A stretch of DNA of 64,000 bases. It comes from Limnothrix sp. CACIAM 69d. Lineage in GTDB: Bacteria; Cyanobacteriota; Cyanobacteriia; CACIAM-69d. The stretch spans positions 1-64,000 of the forward strand of contig MKGP02000048.1 of assembly GCA_001913845.2 (NCBI GenBank). The letters run 5' to 3'. The notes under the pieces are model-generated. The model was not told the DNA's origin and did not search any database. It saw only the letters and a list, made by a program, of their open reading frames with translations. This document shows positions 54,785-62,927 of the stretch, one piece after another. How positions within the stretch are numbered: the stretch's first letter is position 1; every line of letters begins with the position of its first letter. The position numbers and the translations under genes were made by a program.

Positions 54785-56683
54785 CTAGGGGGCTTGGGAG
54801 TTCACCGGATAATCCGAATAATCCTCTGCATAATCGTCCCTGTAGTCTTCACAGTCTTCGCAATCTTCTGAATAATCTTGTCGGTAGTCGCCATAGTCCG
54901 GGTAATCTGGGGCCGTGCCAAGGCGGGAGATGGGGGGCGCGGCGATTCCTTCAACGAGGTTGAACCGATGATTCAGCAAGCTGGCCACTCCGGAACCGCT
55001 GACCGGCGGCGAAAACCAATAGCCTTGGCCATATTGGCAACCCAAGGCCCGTAGCTCACGGGCTTGGGCGGAAGTTTCAATGCCCTCGGCCACCACGTTC
55101 ATGTTCAGGCTTTCTGCCAGGGCCAAAATGGTGCGGGCGATCGCCACGTTGCGCCCATCGGACTCGATCGGGGCCACAAAGGCGCGATCAATCTTCAACG
55201 TATCGATCGGCAGTTGATGCAAACGACTTAGGGACGAATAGCCCGTGCCAAAGTCATCGATGCTGAGTCGAAAGCCCAGTTCCCGAAACTCGGCCAAGGT
55301 GGCGGCGATCGTATCTTCGCGATCGAGCATCATGCTTTCGGTAATCTCAAACCCAATCCAACTGGGATCAATTTCCTCTCGAACACAGATCGATCGCATG
55401 TGCTGAGCCAGGTTGGGTTGGGCCAACTGTTGCACTGACAGGTTCACCGCCACGGTGATCGGTCGCCCGGCCCGCAAGCCCGAATTCCAGTAGCGCAGGT
55501 GGCGACAGGTCATTTCCAGCACCCATTCCCCAATTTGGCTGATCACCCCGCTTTCTTCCGCGATCGGCACAAACTCCGCCGGAGAAATCAGGCCCCGTTG
55601 CGGGTGATGCCACCGGATCAGCGCCTCAAAGGCCTTCACTTCCCCGGTTGCCAAGCAAATGATCGGTTGATAGTAGGGTTCCAGTTCCCCCCGCTCGATC
55701 GCCCGCCAAAGTTGATTTTCCAGTTGCAAGCGTGCCACCGCCCGATCGCGCATACTGGGATCAAACACCACCGAGTGGCTCTGGCGGAGGGTCTTTGCCC
55801 GATACATCGCAATATCCGCATCACGCAGCAGTTCCTCCGCGTGGCGATAGGCCGGTTTGCCCGGCCCCGTGCGGCTAAACACCACCCCCACACTGGCGCT
55901 GGCAAAGATTTCCATCTCATCGATCGTGAACGGGTCACTCAGCGCCGCATGAACCCGCTGGGTTACGGCCTCGGCTGTTTCCAACTGCCGCACCTGCTCC
56001 ACCAGCACCACAAACTCATCCCCGCCCAACCGGGCCACCATCCCCTGCTGAGGCAAGGCCGAAACCAGCCGCCGAGCAATCATTTGCAACAGGCGATCGC
56101 CTGTGCCGTGGCCGTGGCTGCTGTTCACCAGCTTGAAGCGATCCACATCCAACAACAACAGCGCAAAATCCAATTGCTCTCGATCGAGCAATGACTGCAC
56201 CCGCTCCGCCAAAGCCCGCCGATTGGGCAGCGCCGTCAATGGGTCATAGAGCGCGTGATATCGCAGCCAGCTTTCCGCCTGCTCATGGGCCGTGATGTCG
56301 TGGCAGTTCACCACCACCCCCCGCACCGACGGATCATCCAACAAATTGGTTGTGACCGCCTCCAGCAAATTCCAGTCCCCATTGCGGTGGCGCACACGGT
56401 AGCGAACGGGGGGCTGACTCAACCCCGGCTCCGCCAGGGAACGCAACAGGGTTTGCAACACCACCTGCACATCATCCTCATGAACGAAGGTGCTGAGGTG
56501 ATGGTTAACGGCCTCTTGGGGGGAATATCCTAAAATTCGCTCGGCCGAAGGGCTAACGTAGCAAAACGTCCCTTGCTGATCAAGGATGACGATGATGTCA
56601 CTGGCATTGGCCAGCAAAGACTCAAACCGATGGTTATTTCCTGGAGACACGGAACCATAGGAAGGTTGAAGGGAGTCAGCCAC
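54785..56683 (-). CDS. PAS-GGDEF-EAL c-di-GMP protein with acidic Tyr/Asp tail
   Basis: A 632-residue protein. A PAS domain at about 18-130 (DIIVILDQQGTFCYVSPSAE) and PAC, then GGDEF (ARLGGDEFVVLV, no RxxD I-site) and EAL (FEALIRWHHPQRG; IDDFGTGYSSLSRL). Residues about 595-632 are an unusual tail of Asp-Tyr-Glu-Cys repeats (DYSEDCEDCEDYRD). GTG start. Both catalytic motifs seem intact; PAS ligand unknown. Confidence 0.9.
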   Translation of the reverse strand: MADSLQPSYGSVSPGNNHRFESLLANASDIIVILDQQGTFCYVSPSAERILGYSPQEAVNHHLSTFVHEDDVQVVLQTLLRSLAEPGLSQPPVRYRVRHRNGDWNLLEAVTTNLLDDPSVRGVVVNCHDITAHEQAESWLRYHALYDPLTALPNRRALAERVQSLLDREQLDFALLLLDVDRFKLVNSSHGHGTGDRLLQMIARRLVSALPQQGMVARLGGDEFVVLVEQVRQLETAEAVTQRVHAALSDPFTIDEMEIFASASVGVVFSRTGPGKPAYRHAEELLRDADIAMYRAKTLRQSHSVVFDPSMRDRAVARLQLENQLWRAIERGELEPYYQPIICLATGEVKAFEALIRWHHPQRGLISPAEFVPIAEESGVISQIGEWVLEMTCRHLRYWNSGLRAGRPITVAVNLSVQQLAQPNLAQHMRSICVREEIDPSWIGFEITESMMLDREDTIAATLAEFRELGFRLSIDDFGTGYSSLSRLHQLPIDTLKIDRAFVAPIESDGRNVAIARTILALAESLNMNVVAEGIETSAQARELRALGCQYGQGYWFSPPVSGSGVASLLNHRFNLVEGIAAPPISRLGTAPDYPDYGDYRQDYSEDCEDCEDYRDDYAEDYSDYPVNSQAP

Positions 56684-57042
56684 GCGAGAGCGCCCTCAGA
56701 ATTTGCCACGTCAGTCGTTGTACCAAGAGCAGATGGGGATTAGAGATTAATCGCAATCCACCCAGTGAGTCCTCTGGATAATTTAGAGGTTACCGGTCGC
56801 CTATGGGTCACCGGTCGTTGCTGGTGTCGTGACCATCCGGCTGCACTCATTTCCCCACAACCGCCCCCTGGGCCCGGGTAAACCACCACAGACAATTCCC
56901 GGGGCGATCGCCCAAGGTATGCATTGTTAACAGCAAATGAATGAGAGTTCCATGAACTGGAGGCCAAGGGATGGAACTGACGCTGATTGAGCGGGAGCGA
57001 TAACAGCTCCACGGCAGCACCCGATTCTGGAAACTCAGGCTA

Positions 57043-57124
57043 GCAGGTATGCGGGTTGTCAAGCTCACTAAGTGAATTATTCATCAGCATTTCTTAGCCA
57101 GCCTATGACAATCGGCATACCTGC
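57043..57124. other. long inverted repeat / structured element
   Basis: A 19-bp arm GCAGGTATGCGGGTTGTCA (57043-57061) pairs with TGACAATCGGCATACCTGC (57106-57124), matching 17 of 19. Inner GCT/AGC and CTAAG/CTTAG pairs extend the stem. It lies in the 770-bp gap between the PAS-GGDEF-EAL gene and the XRE-GrpE gene. It could be a structured leader RNA, an operator, or a transposon remnant. The rest of the gap shows nothing coding. Confidence 0.6.
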
Positions 57125-57455
57125 TCGGCCGCTGAGATCCCAAACATTGCACGAACATCAAAAGACTGACACCCTGACAGTCAAACTCTAACGCAGATTC
57201 GCGCTGATTGGAAGCAGCCTCCGAGGGCTTCCGATAAGTGACCAGGGGGCCGCAAGGGTGCGATCGAGCATCGGTCATGCGGACAGTTGCGACGAGTTGG
57301 AGTGCTTTGGATCACCATGGGGTCACGATGAAGTCACTCAAAAATGGTACTGGGATCATTGCTAAATGCCCACTAGTGCAGAGCAAAACAGCCCCGGGAT
57401 CAGCCTGCAATGAGTCTGTAATGAGCCTGTGATCAGCCAACGATCGGCTATGGGA

Positions 57456-58124
57456 TCACTGCACGATACTGACCTGGGCCCGATGCAGCAATCGGCCCTG
57501 ATGACGAAAACCGGGCATGGTTACTTTGACGCGATCGCCCGGTTGCGCATGACCCCAGGCCAGTTGATGCCATTGGGGGTCATAGACCACTTCTTCCCCG
57601 ATCGGGGCGATTTGTTCAACGGCCCAATGTTCCAGCAACTGATCCAGCGGCCGCAACAGGGGCAAGAGATTGGTGGCGGGAATGTGGGGATTGTGCTGGG
57701 CGGCGGCCACGGCCTTATACCAATTCAGCAGCCAAGGCTCCAGGATTTGCAAGCTCGATCGCTGGAATTCCGCCAACAGTTGCTCTCGTTCGCTTTCCAG
57801 GCGGGTTTTCAGCCGGTGATATTCCTGCTGAAGCTGCACCAACTCGGCCGCATGAACATCAGGGGCTAACCGCTGGGCCGGGGATTGGTCGGAGGCGGGC
57901 TTGGTGTTGTCGGCATTGTTGGCCATGCCCAATAGGTCGATCGGGGTGACGTTTAAGGCCTTGGCAATCCGCCCGATCGCATCGAGGCGCAAGCGATCTA
58001 AATTGCCTTGCCGCAACAATCGCACCTGATACATAGAAACCTGTGCGGCATCTGCCAAGGCTCGCCAACTGCGCACCTTGGCCGTCACCATCCAACGTTT
58101 CAGCAACCGCTCCCGATCGCTCAT
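57456..58124 (-). CDS. XRE helix-turn-helix / GrpE-like fusion protein
   Basis: A 222-residue protein from MSDRERLLKRW. Residues 1-70 are an XRE/Cro HTH (SWRALADAAQVSMYQVRLL, AIGRIAKALNVTPIDLL). A coiled coil (about 95-140) leads into a GrpE-like C-terminal beta domain with EEVVYDPQWHQLAWGHAQPG and VTMPGFRHQGRLLHRAQV. GrpE is the nucleotide exchange factor of DnaK; a DNA-binding version suggests a regulator that works with or mimics the chaperone. ATG at 58124 preferred over an upstream in-frame start that would add 48 residues. Confidence 0.75.
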   Translation of the reverse strand: MSDRERLLKRWMVTAKVRSWRALADAAQVSMYQVRLLRQGNLDRLRLDAIGRIAKALNVTPIDLLGMANNADNTKPASDQSPAQRLAPDVHAAELVQLQQEYHRLKTRLESEREQLLAEFQRSSLQILEPWLLNWYKAVAAAQHNPHIPATNLLPLLRPLDQLLEHWAVEQIAPIGEEVVYDPQWHQLAWGHAQPGDRVKVTMPGFRHQGRLLHRAQVSIVQ

Positions 58125-58520
58125 TAACTTCTCGTACTTTTGCTTGAGTCCTTTACTTGGGCCCCGGTGGGCCGCCAATTGCTCCAAACAAGGGCCCTGT
58201 CCCTTTCGCTTTTCCCTGGCGCTGGCCCCAGCTAATGGGCTAGCTGCAAGCTCAGGAGCGGATTGCACCCATATCCTATCAGACTGCGCGAAAGCACCCC
58301 CGAAAGCCGCTGAACCACCCAGCGCAAAGCGCCATCCTTTTCATTGGAACTTGCAACATTGCAGCTTCCAACGTTTCAGCTTTCAGATATTTCAACTTGC
58401 AATATTTCAGCTTTCAACTGGCTAGCCGCCTGAGCCGGAGATCATCGATCGCTGGCTGCCCATCCTCAGCCCGTCCCCATGCCAAGGCCGGGGATAACTG
58501 GCCGCCCATCCTAAACCGAT
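58125..58520. other. intergenic region
   Basis: A 396-bp gap. The stretch 58350-58420 contains recurring TTGCAA, TTTCAGCTTTCA and TTCAAC words. No gene, RNA or terminator can be identified. Confidence 0.4.
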
Positions 58521-59405
58521 TCAGGTCGATTCAAACGGATTCAGCCAGCGCAACAATTCCTGGCTGAGGCGATTCAGATCGCGGAACAAAAATTCCTGCT
58601 TCGCCCACTGGCCGATCGCATCCAACGGACTAAAAGCCCCGCGAGTTTGCCACTGAATATCCTGACCCAGCGGCGTGAGGTGATTTCCCGGCAAATCTTG
58701 GATCGCCAGCCAACCGGGAAAGCGCCGCTGCAAAATCGGAGCCAAACGCGCCGACTGATCCAAATCGTCCGTGCCAAAACGAATGAGCAGGTTGCGGCGA
58801 ATCCCATATTGGGCGGCGATCAGTCGCTCCGTTTCGGCGGGCGAGGGCGTGAATTCCGCATTCAACCGCTTGTCAAATACATCGGCCGGAACAGCCCCAG
58901 GCATAGCCCGGTTAATCGATTCCAGCACGGGGCCAAAGCGATCGAACAGCGGAATTGCCCGTTGCGCCGAATAGTTATTGAACGCCATCAGCGCATTGCC
59001 CGCCCGCTCCACCTCAAAGATGCTGCCGATCAATAGATGCAGCTTGCAACCCATGCTGTGGCCCAAGCCATAGACCGGAATTGATCGCCGCCGCAGTTGA
59101 CCATGCCGGTAGAGCCAATCGATCGCCCGATCGAACCGAATCAGCGTATCTTCCGCGATCGCCTCATGGTCAAACCCAGAATTCACAAAGGGCGTGGCGA
59201 TCGTCCCATAGCCGCGATTGGCCAGCCGCTCCAGCAGCCAACGGTAGGTAAACTGCGGCGCGGCCCCCACGAAGGCCCCGCCCAAGAAATGAATGACTCC
59301 CAATGGATTCGCTGGAATCAGAACCCAAGCGCCATCCAACTCGCGCCACTGTGCCGCTTGTCCCACCATCGATCGCCCGCGCCTGTTGATCAAAACCCTT
59401 GGCAT
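58521..59405 (-). CDS. DUF1350 family protein (alpha/beta hydrolase-like)
   Basis: A 294-residue DUF1350 protein. LGGAFVGAAPQFTYRWLLE is the family's oxyanion-like motif, and GLGHSMGCKLHLLIG is a nucleophile elbow with Ser. Family members occur in cyanobacteria and plant plastids; activity is unproven. ATG at 59405 (MPRVLINRRGR) is preferred over an upstream start. It is divergent from dapL, separated by 288 bp holding a tandem family A repeat. Confidence 0.85.
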   Translation of the reverse strand: MPRVLINRRGRSMVGQAAQWRELDGAWVLIPANPLGVIHFLGGAFVGAAPQFTYRWLLERLANRGYGTIATPFVNSGFDHEAIAEDTLIRFDRAIDWLYRHGQLRRRSIPVYGLGHSMGCKLHLLIGSIFEVERAGNALMAFNNYSAQRAIPLFDRFGPVLESINRAMPGAVPADVFDKRLNAEFTPSPAETERLIAAQYGIRRNLLIRFGTDDLDQSARLAPILQRRFPGWLAIQDLPGNHLTPLGQDIQWQTRGAFSPLDAIGQWAKQEFLFRDLNRLSQELLRWLNPFEST

Positions 59406-59547
59406 TGTAGCGCTTTGCTTATGGGGCGGGAGTTCGGCGGAATTTTCCGAGCGAATCGCCAGAAGATCCCGCCAGGGCCGTAGGCTGGTTAGACACTCCA
59501 ACTCGGGAAACGTTCACCCCATCAAACCTGTGACACGCGATCGCCGT

Positions 59548-59638
59548 GGGGCAAGGTGCTCAAGCCCCTTGTCTGGCTGGTTGATCGGGTCAGGGGCAAG
59601 GTGTTCAAGCCCCTTGTCTGGCTTGGTTGGTTGGGTCA
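59548..59638. repeat. tandem family A palindromic repeat upstream of dapL
   Basis: Two adjacent copies, 59548-59592 and 59593-59638, share GGGGCAAGGTG(C/T)TCAAGCCCC followed by TTGTCTGGCT and GGGTCA. The copies end about 55 bp before the dapL ATG. Same family as 2671-2750 and 46488-46604. Confidence 0.85.
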
Positions 59639-59693
59639 GTGAACCGGGTGAGTGAGTGGTGAACATTCCCGATCGCAACCCCCAGGGGCAACC

Positions 59694-60929
59694 ATGGCCA
59701 GAATTAACGACAACTACCTAAAGCTAAAAGCCGGTTATCTGTTTCCCGAAATTGCCCGCCGGGTGAATGCTTTCGCCGCCGAGCATCCCGACGCGCCGAT
59801 TATCCGCCTGGGCATTGGCGACGTGACCGAACCGTTGCCGGAAGCCTGCCGCACCGCCATGATCAACGCGGTCAACGATATGGGCGATCGGGGCAGCTTC
59901 AAGGGCTACGGCCCCGAGCAGGGCTACGCTTGGTTGCGCGAGGCGATCGCCCAGCACGACTTCCAAGCCCGCGGCTGCGACATTGATGCCTCGGAAATCT
60001 TCATCTCCGACGGCTCTAAGTGCGACTGCGGCAACATCCTAGACATCTTCGGCAACGACAACACGATCGCCGTCACCGATCCCGTCTACCCGGTTTATGT
60101 GGACACTAACGTGATGGCGGGCCACACGGGCGACGCAAACGATCGGGGCGAATACGGCGGCTTGGTTTACCTGCCGATTTCCGCTGAAAACGACTTCACC
60201 GCCCAAATCCCCAGCGAAAAAGTCGATCTGATCTATCTCTGTTTCCCCAACAACCCCACCGGAGCCGTCGCCACCCGCGAGCACCTGCAAGCCTGGGTCG
60301 ATTACGCCCGCAGCCACGGCTCGATCATCTTCTTCGATGCCGCCTACGAAGCCTTCATCACCGATCCGGCAATCCCCCACTCGATTTTTGAAATTGAAGG
60401 GGCCCGCGACTGCGCGATCGAGTTCCGATCCTTCTCCAAAAACGCCGGCTTCACGGGAACCCGTTGCGCCTTGACCGTCGTGCCCAAAACCCTGAAGGGC
60501 CAAACCACCGACGGCACCGGCGTGGATCTCTGGAGCCTCTGGAACCGTCGCCAATCCACCAAATTCAACGGCGTGTCCTACATCGTCCAACGCGGGGCCG
60601 AAGCGGTCTATTCTCCCGAAGGTCAAGCCCAAACCAAGGCCCTGGTGAGTTTCTATCTCGAAAACGCCCAAATCATCCGTGAGAAGCTGACCGAAGCGGG
60701 CTTGGCGGTCTATGGCGGCATCAACGCGCCCTATGTGTGGGTGAAAACACCGAACGATCTGTCGAGCTGGGATTTCTTTGATAAGTTGCTGCACACCTGC
60801 AATGTGGTGGGCACGCCGGGGTCGGGCTTCGGTGCAGCGGGCGAAGGCTATTTCCGCATTTCGGCCTTCAACAGCCGGGCCAACGTGGAAGAAGCCACCC
60901 GCCGGATCGTCGAAACCTTCAAGGCCTAA
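59694..60929 (+). CDS. dapL: LL-diaminopimelate aminotransferase
   Basis: A 411-residue pyridoxal-phosphate aminotransferase: [47 protein letters not shown] and the PLP lysine in [14 protein letters not shown]. It converts tetrahydrodipicolinate to LL-diaminopimelate in one step, the cyanobacterial/plant route to lysine and peptidoglycan. ATG at 59694; an in-frame ATG at 59652 would add 14 residues. Confidence 0.96.
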   Translation: MARINDNYLKLKAGYLFPEIARRVNAFAAEHPDAPIIRLGIGDVTEPLPEACRTAMINAVNDMGDRGSFKGYGPEQGYAWLREAIAQHDFQARGCDIDASEIFISDGSKCDCGNILDIFGNDNTIAVTDPVYPVYVDTNVMAGHTGDANDRGEYGGLVYLPISAENDFTAQIPSEKVDLIYLCFPNNPTGAVATREHLQAWVDYARSHGSIIFFDAAYEAFITDPAIPHSIFEIEGARDCAIEFRSFSKNAGFTGTRCALTVVPKTLKGQTTDGTGVDLWSLWNRRQSTKFNGVSYIVQRGAEAVYSPEGQAQTKALVSFYLENAQIIREKLTEAGLAVYGGINAPYVWVKTPNDLSSWDFFDKLLHTCNVVGTPGSGFGAAGEGYFRISAFNSRANVEEATRRIVETFKA

Positions 60930-61005
60930 TCCCTAAACCCGGGTCACCACTCGTAGGGGCGCACATTGGTGCGCCCTCGATCGAGGTGAATCGTCCATCG
61001 CTCAA

Positions 61006-61197
61006 TCATGCCGAGCCGCTGTGGGTGTAGCTGGCAAGGGGGCTGTCGGGGCCGTAACAGATGATCGAGGTGGCCCGGGCCGCTTCTTCCCCATCGCGAT
61101 CGAGCTTCCGTCGTTGCATTCCCGGCATGGGCGAATCCATCCAGGTAAGTTTGATGTCAATCACAACGTGCTGGCGGAGGTCGGCGTGCAGTTTCAT
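61006..61197 (-). pseudogene. truncated cupin (ChrR-like) gene
   Basis: The ATG at 61197 gives a 63-residue peptide, MKLHADLRQHVVIDIKLTW then MDSPMPGMQRRKLDRDGEEA and ATSIICYGPDS, ending soon after THSG. This matches the start of cupin/ChrR-type proteins, which normally run on through a metal-binding HTHGGGEE motif and more than 100 residues. The core is missing, so the product is probably non-functional. It follows the NTF2-like gene by 16 bp. Confidence 0.65.
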
Positions 61198-61213
61198 GGT
61201 TCCGGCGCTCGAG

Positions 61214-61636
61214 CTACCGTTCCCAGCGGAATTTGCGATCGGCCTCGGCGATCGGCACATCGTTAATGCTGGCTTCCCGGCGCTGCATTAGGCCGTTGGG
61301 CGCAAATTCCCATTGCTCATTGCCATAGGCGCGATACCACTGCCCCAAGTCCGTGTGGTATTCATACTCGAACTTCACGGAGATGCGGTGATCGGTGAAG
61401 CTCCAAAGTTCCTTCTTGAGGCGATAGTCCAGCTCATGACTCCACTTGCGGGTCAGGAACTCACGGATTTTGTCCCGCCCTGAAAAAAATTCTGATCGGT
61501 TGCGCCAAACTGAATCTTCCGTGTAAGCCAGCGATACGCGCTCCGGGTCGCGGGTGTTCCAAGCATCTTCGGCGGCTTGCACCTTGGCGATCGCGGTTTC
61601 GTGGGTAAACGGCGGCAGGGGCGGACGACTTTCCAT
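61214..61636 (-). CDS. NTF2-like (DUF1348) protein
   Basis: A 140-residue protein from [30 protein letters not shown] and [19 protein letters not shown] with [10 protein letters not shown] match the SnoaL/DUF1348 branch of the NTF2-like fold. Function is unknown in most members. An in-frame ATG at 61651 is possible. A strong terminator-like hairpin lies 67 bp upstream on the same strand. Confidence 0.85.
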   Translation of the reverse strand: MESRPPLPPFTHETAIAKVQAAEDAWNTRDPERVSLAYTEDSVWRNRSEFFSGRDKIREFLTRKWSHELDYRLKKELWSFTDHRISVKFEYEYHTDLGQWYRAYGNEQWEFAPNGLMQRREASINDVPIAEADRKFRWER

Positions 61637-61702
61637 GGCTGAAACCCTCATGCGGTCACTTCGTAACGACAGTGGGAGCGGGTAGCGGCTCAAAAAATTC
61701 CC

Positions 61703-61744
61703 AAAAAAAATGCAGAGATCCGGCAGACGAATCTGCCAGGTCTC
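61703..61744 (-). terminator. rho-independent terminator or attenuator upstream of the NTF2-like gene
   Basis: On the minus strand, GGAGACCTGGCAGA-TTCG-TCTGCCGGATCTC forms a stem of about 13 pairs with one mismatch and one G-U, extended by TGC/GCA, and is followed by eight T (61703-61710). It is a textbook terminator, but no gene lies upstream on this strand in 61745-62455. It may end a short leader RNA (candidate TATAAG promoter box at about 61775) and so attenuate the NTF2-like gene. Confidence 0.7.
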
Positions 61745-62455
61745 CGCAGCGGTGACACATCTCTCCACTACTCTTGCTTATATTGTTGCCTTGAAAGGGG
61801 AAAAAGTTCCAGCTTTTCTAAAAAATTTTTTTGCCCTGTCGAATTGCCCTGCTGAACTGCTCTGCCCGATCGCGCTGTGCATCACCCTTGATAGCCACTG
61901 ACCACGATTGTGCTTGGTATGATTTGCTTCATTGAGTAATCAGGCGCTTTTGATTGCTGATGCGGAAAAATGCTGCTTTGGCTTGAATTTTCCGTATTTT
62001 AGAGATTCTTTGCTGTTTCAAGGGATATGTATCTCTTGTTACTTGTGCCAGAAAAACCCATTGATTGTTGCCGGATTTGTAACCGTCACATTTCCGGAAT
62101 CAGAATGGAAAAATCACGCTAAGGCTCCATTTCTTAGTGGAGGTTTTGGCGAAGTTCTCCATGGGGTTGTTGCTAGCTAGGTGGGGCAAGATGGAAATGG
62201 GGATGAGAATTGGCCAGAATTTTGATCAAGATTGGCTCTAGCTGGTTTCCGGCCCTACGCTACGATTTGGGATCCCGGAATGGATTGCGACAGATGGGGG
62301 GAGCAACCATCAGAGAGCGATCGGGTGGCTTCGTTTGCAGGTTGGGTCATTTTTGGGCAACTTTAAGCGGATCGAATCCCGGATTGCTTGCAGTCTTGAT
62401 TGCTTGCGGTGAAGTTTGTGGTGAAGTTTGTGGACAAGGGAAACTCTGGATTGCT
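61745..62455. other. intergenic region upstream of the DUF1824 gene
   Basis: No convincing gene in 711 bp. A short plus-strand frame from 61932 starts with TTG and has no recognisable homologue or ribosome site. GTGAAGTTTGTG is repeated in tandem near 62409-62432, just before the DUF1824 start. Confidence 0.45.
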
Positions 62456-62923
62456 ATGGACAACTCAACTCGTCGATCGGATTCGGTAGGGGCCAATGGG
62501 GCGGGAACGTCTCCCCTGTCGTTGCTGGAAGCCCAAAAGGTTTTGGCGGTGTTTAACTGTTTGGAAGAAGCGCCCAGTCTCTCGGAGAGCCAGCAGGCGA
62601 TTATTCGATCGGCCCTGCGGACGGTGGTTCATGAGGCGGACTGCGTGATTTTTGGGGTTTGTGCGGAGTCGATCGCCCAAGGGTTGGCGGCCGTGCGGGC
62701 CTATGGGGCCGGTTTGGATCGCGAAGTGCCGCCGGAGCCGGAACAGCGGGGGGTGGCCAATCCGGAACAGCCGATTTATATCAAGTGCAACACCAACTCC
62801 CTGTTGTTTTATGCGGAACCCTACCAGGGTGAAAATCGAGGGGTTTTGGTGTCCTGTCAGTCCCAGGTAGATGAGGAACTCAATGCGATGTATGGCCATT
62901 TACCCTTAGATTTGTTTGCCTAG
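62456..62923 (+). CDS. DUF1824 family protein
   Basis: A 155-residue protein from MDNSTRRSDS. The family pattern AQKVLAVFNCLEEAPSLSES and LLFYAEPYQGENRGVLVSCQ is seen. DUF1824 is cyanobacterial and of unknown function. An in-frame start at 62210 would add a tail with no family match. The next gene begins 4 bp after the stop, so the two are probably co-transcribed. Confidence 0.85.
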   Translation: MDNSTRRSDSVGANGAGTSPLSLLEAQKVLAVFNCLEEAPSLSESQQAIIRSALRTVVHEADCVIFGVCAESIAQGLAAVRAYGAGLDREVPPEPEQRGVANPEQPIYIKCNTNSLLFYAEPYQGENRGVLVSCQSQVDEELNAMYGHLPLDLFA

Positions 62924-62927
62924 GGCG

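Noticed and set aside
57043-57124. c-di-GMP riboswitch upstream of the PAS-GGDEF-EAL gene
   Set aside because: The hairpin lacks the GEMM-type conserved internal bases and tetraloop-receptor motifs and is 360 bp from the start codon.
61932-62180. Plus-strand 82-codon frame
   Set aside because: TTG start, no ribosome site, no recognisable family, AT-rich non-coding composition.
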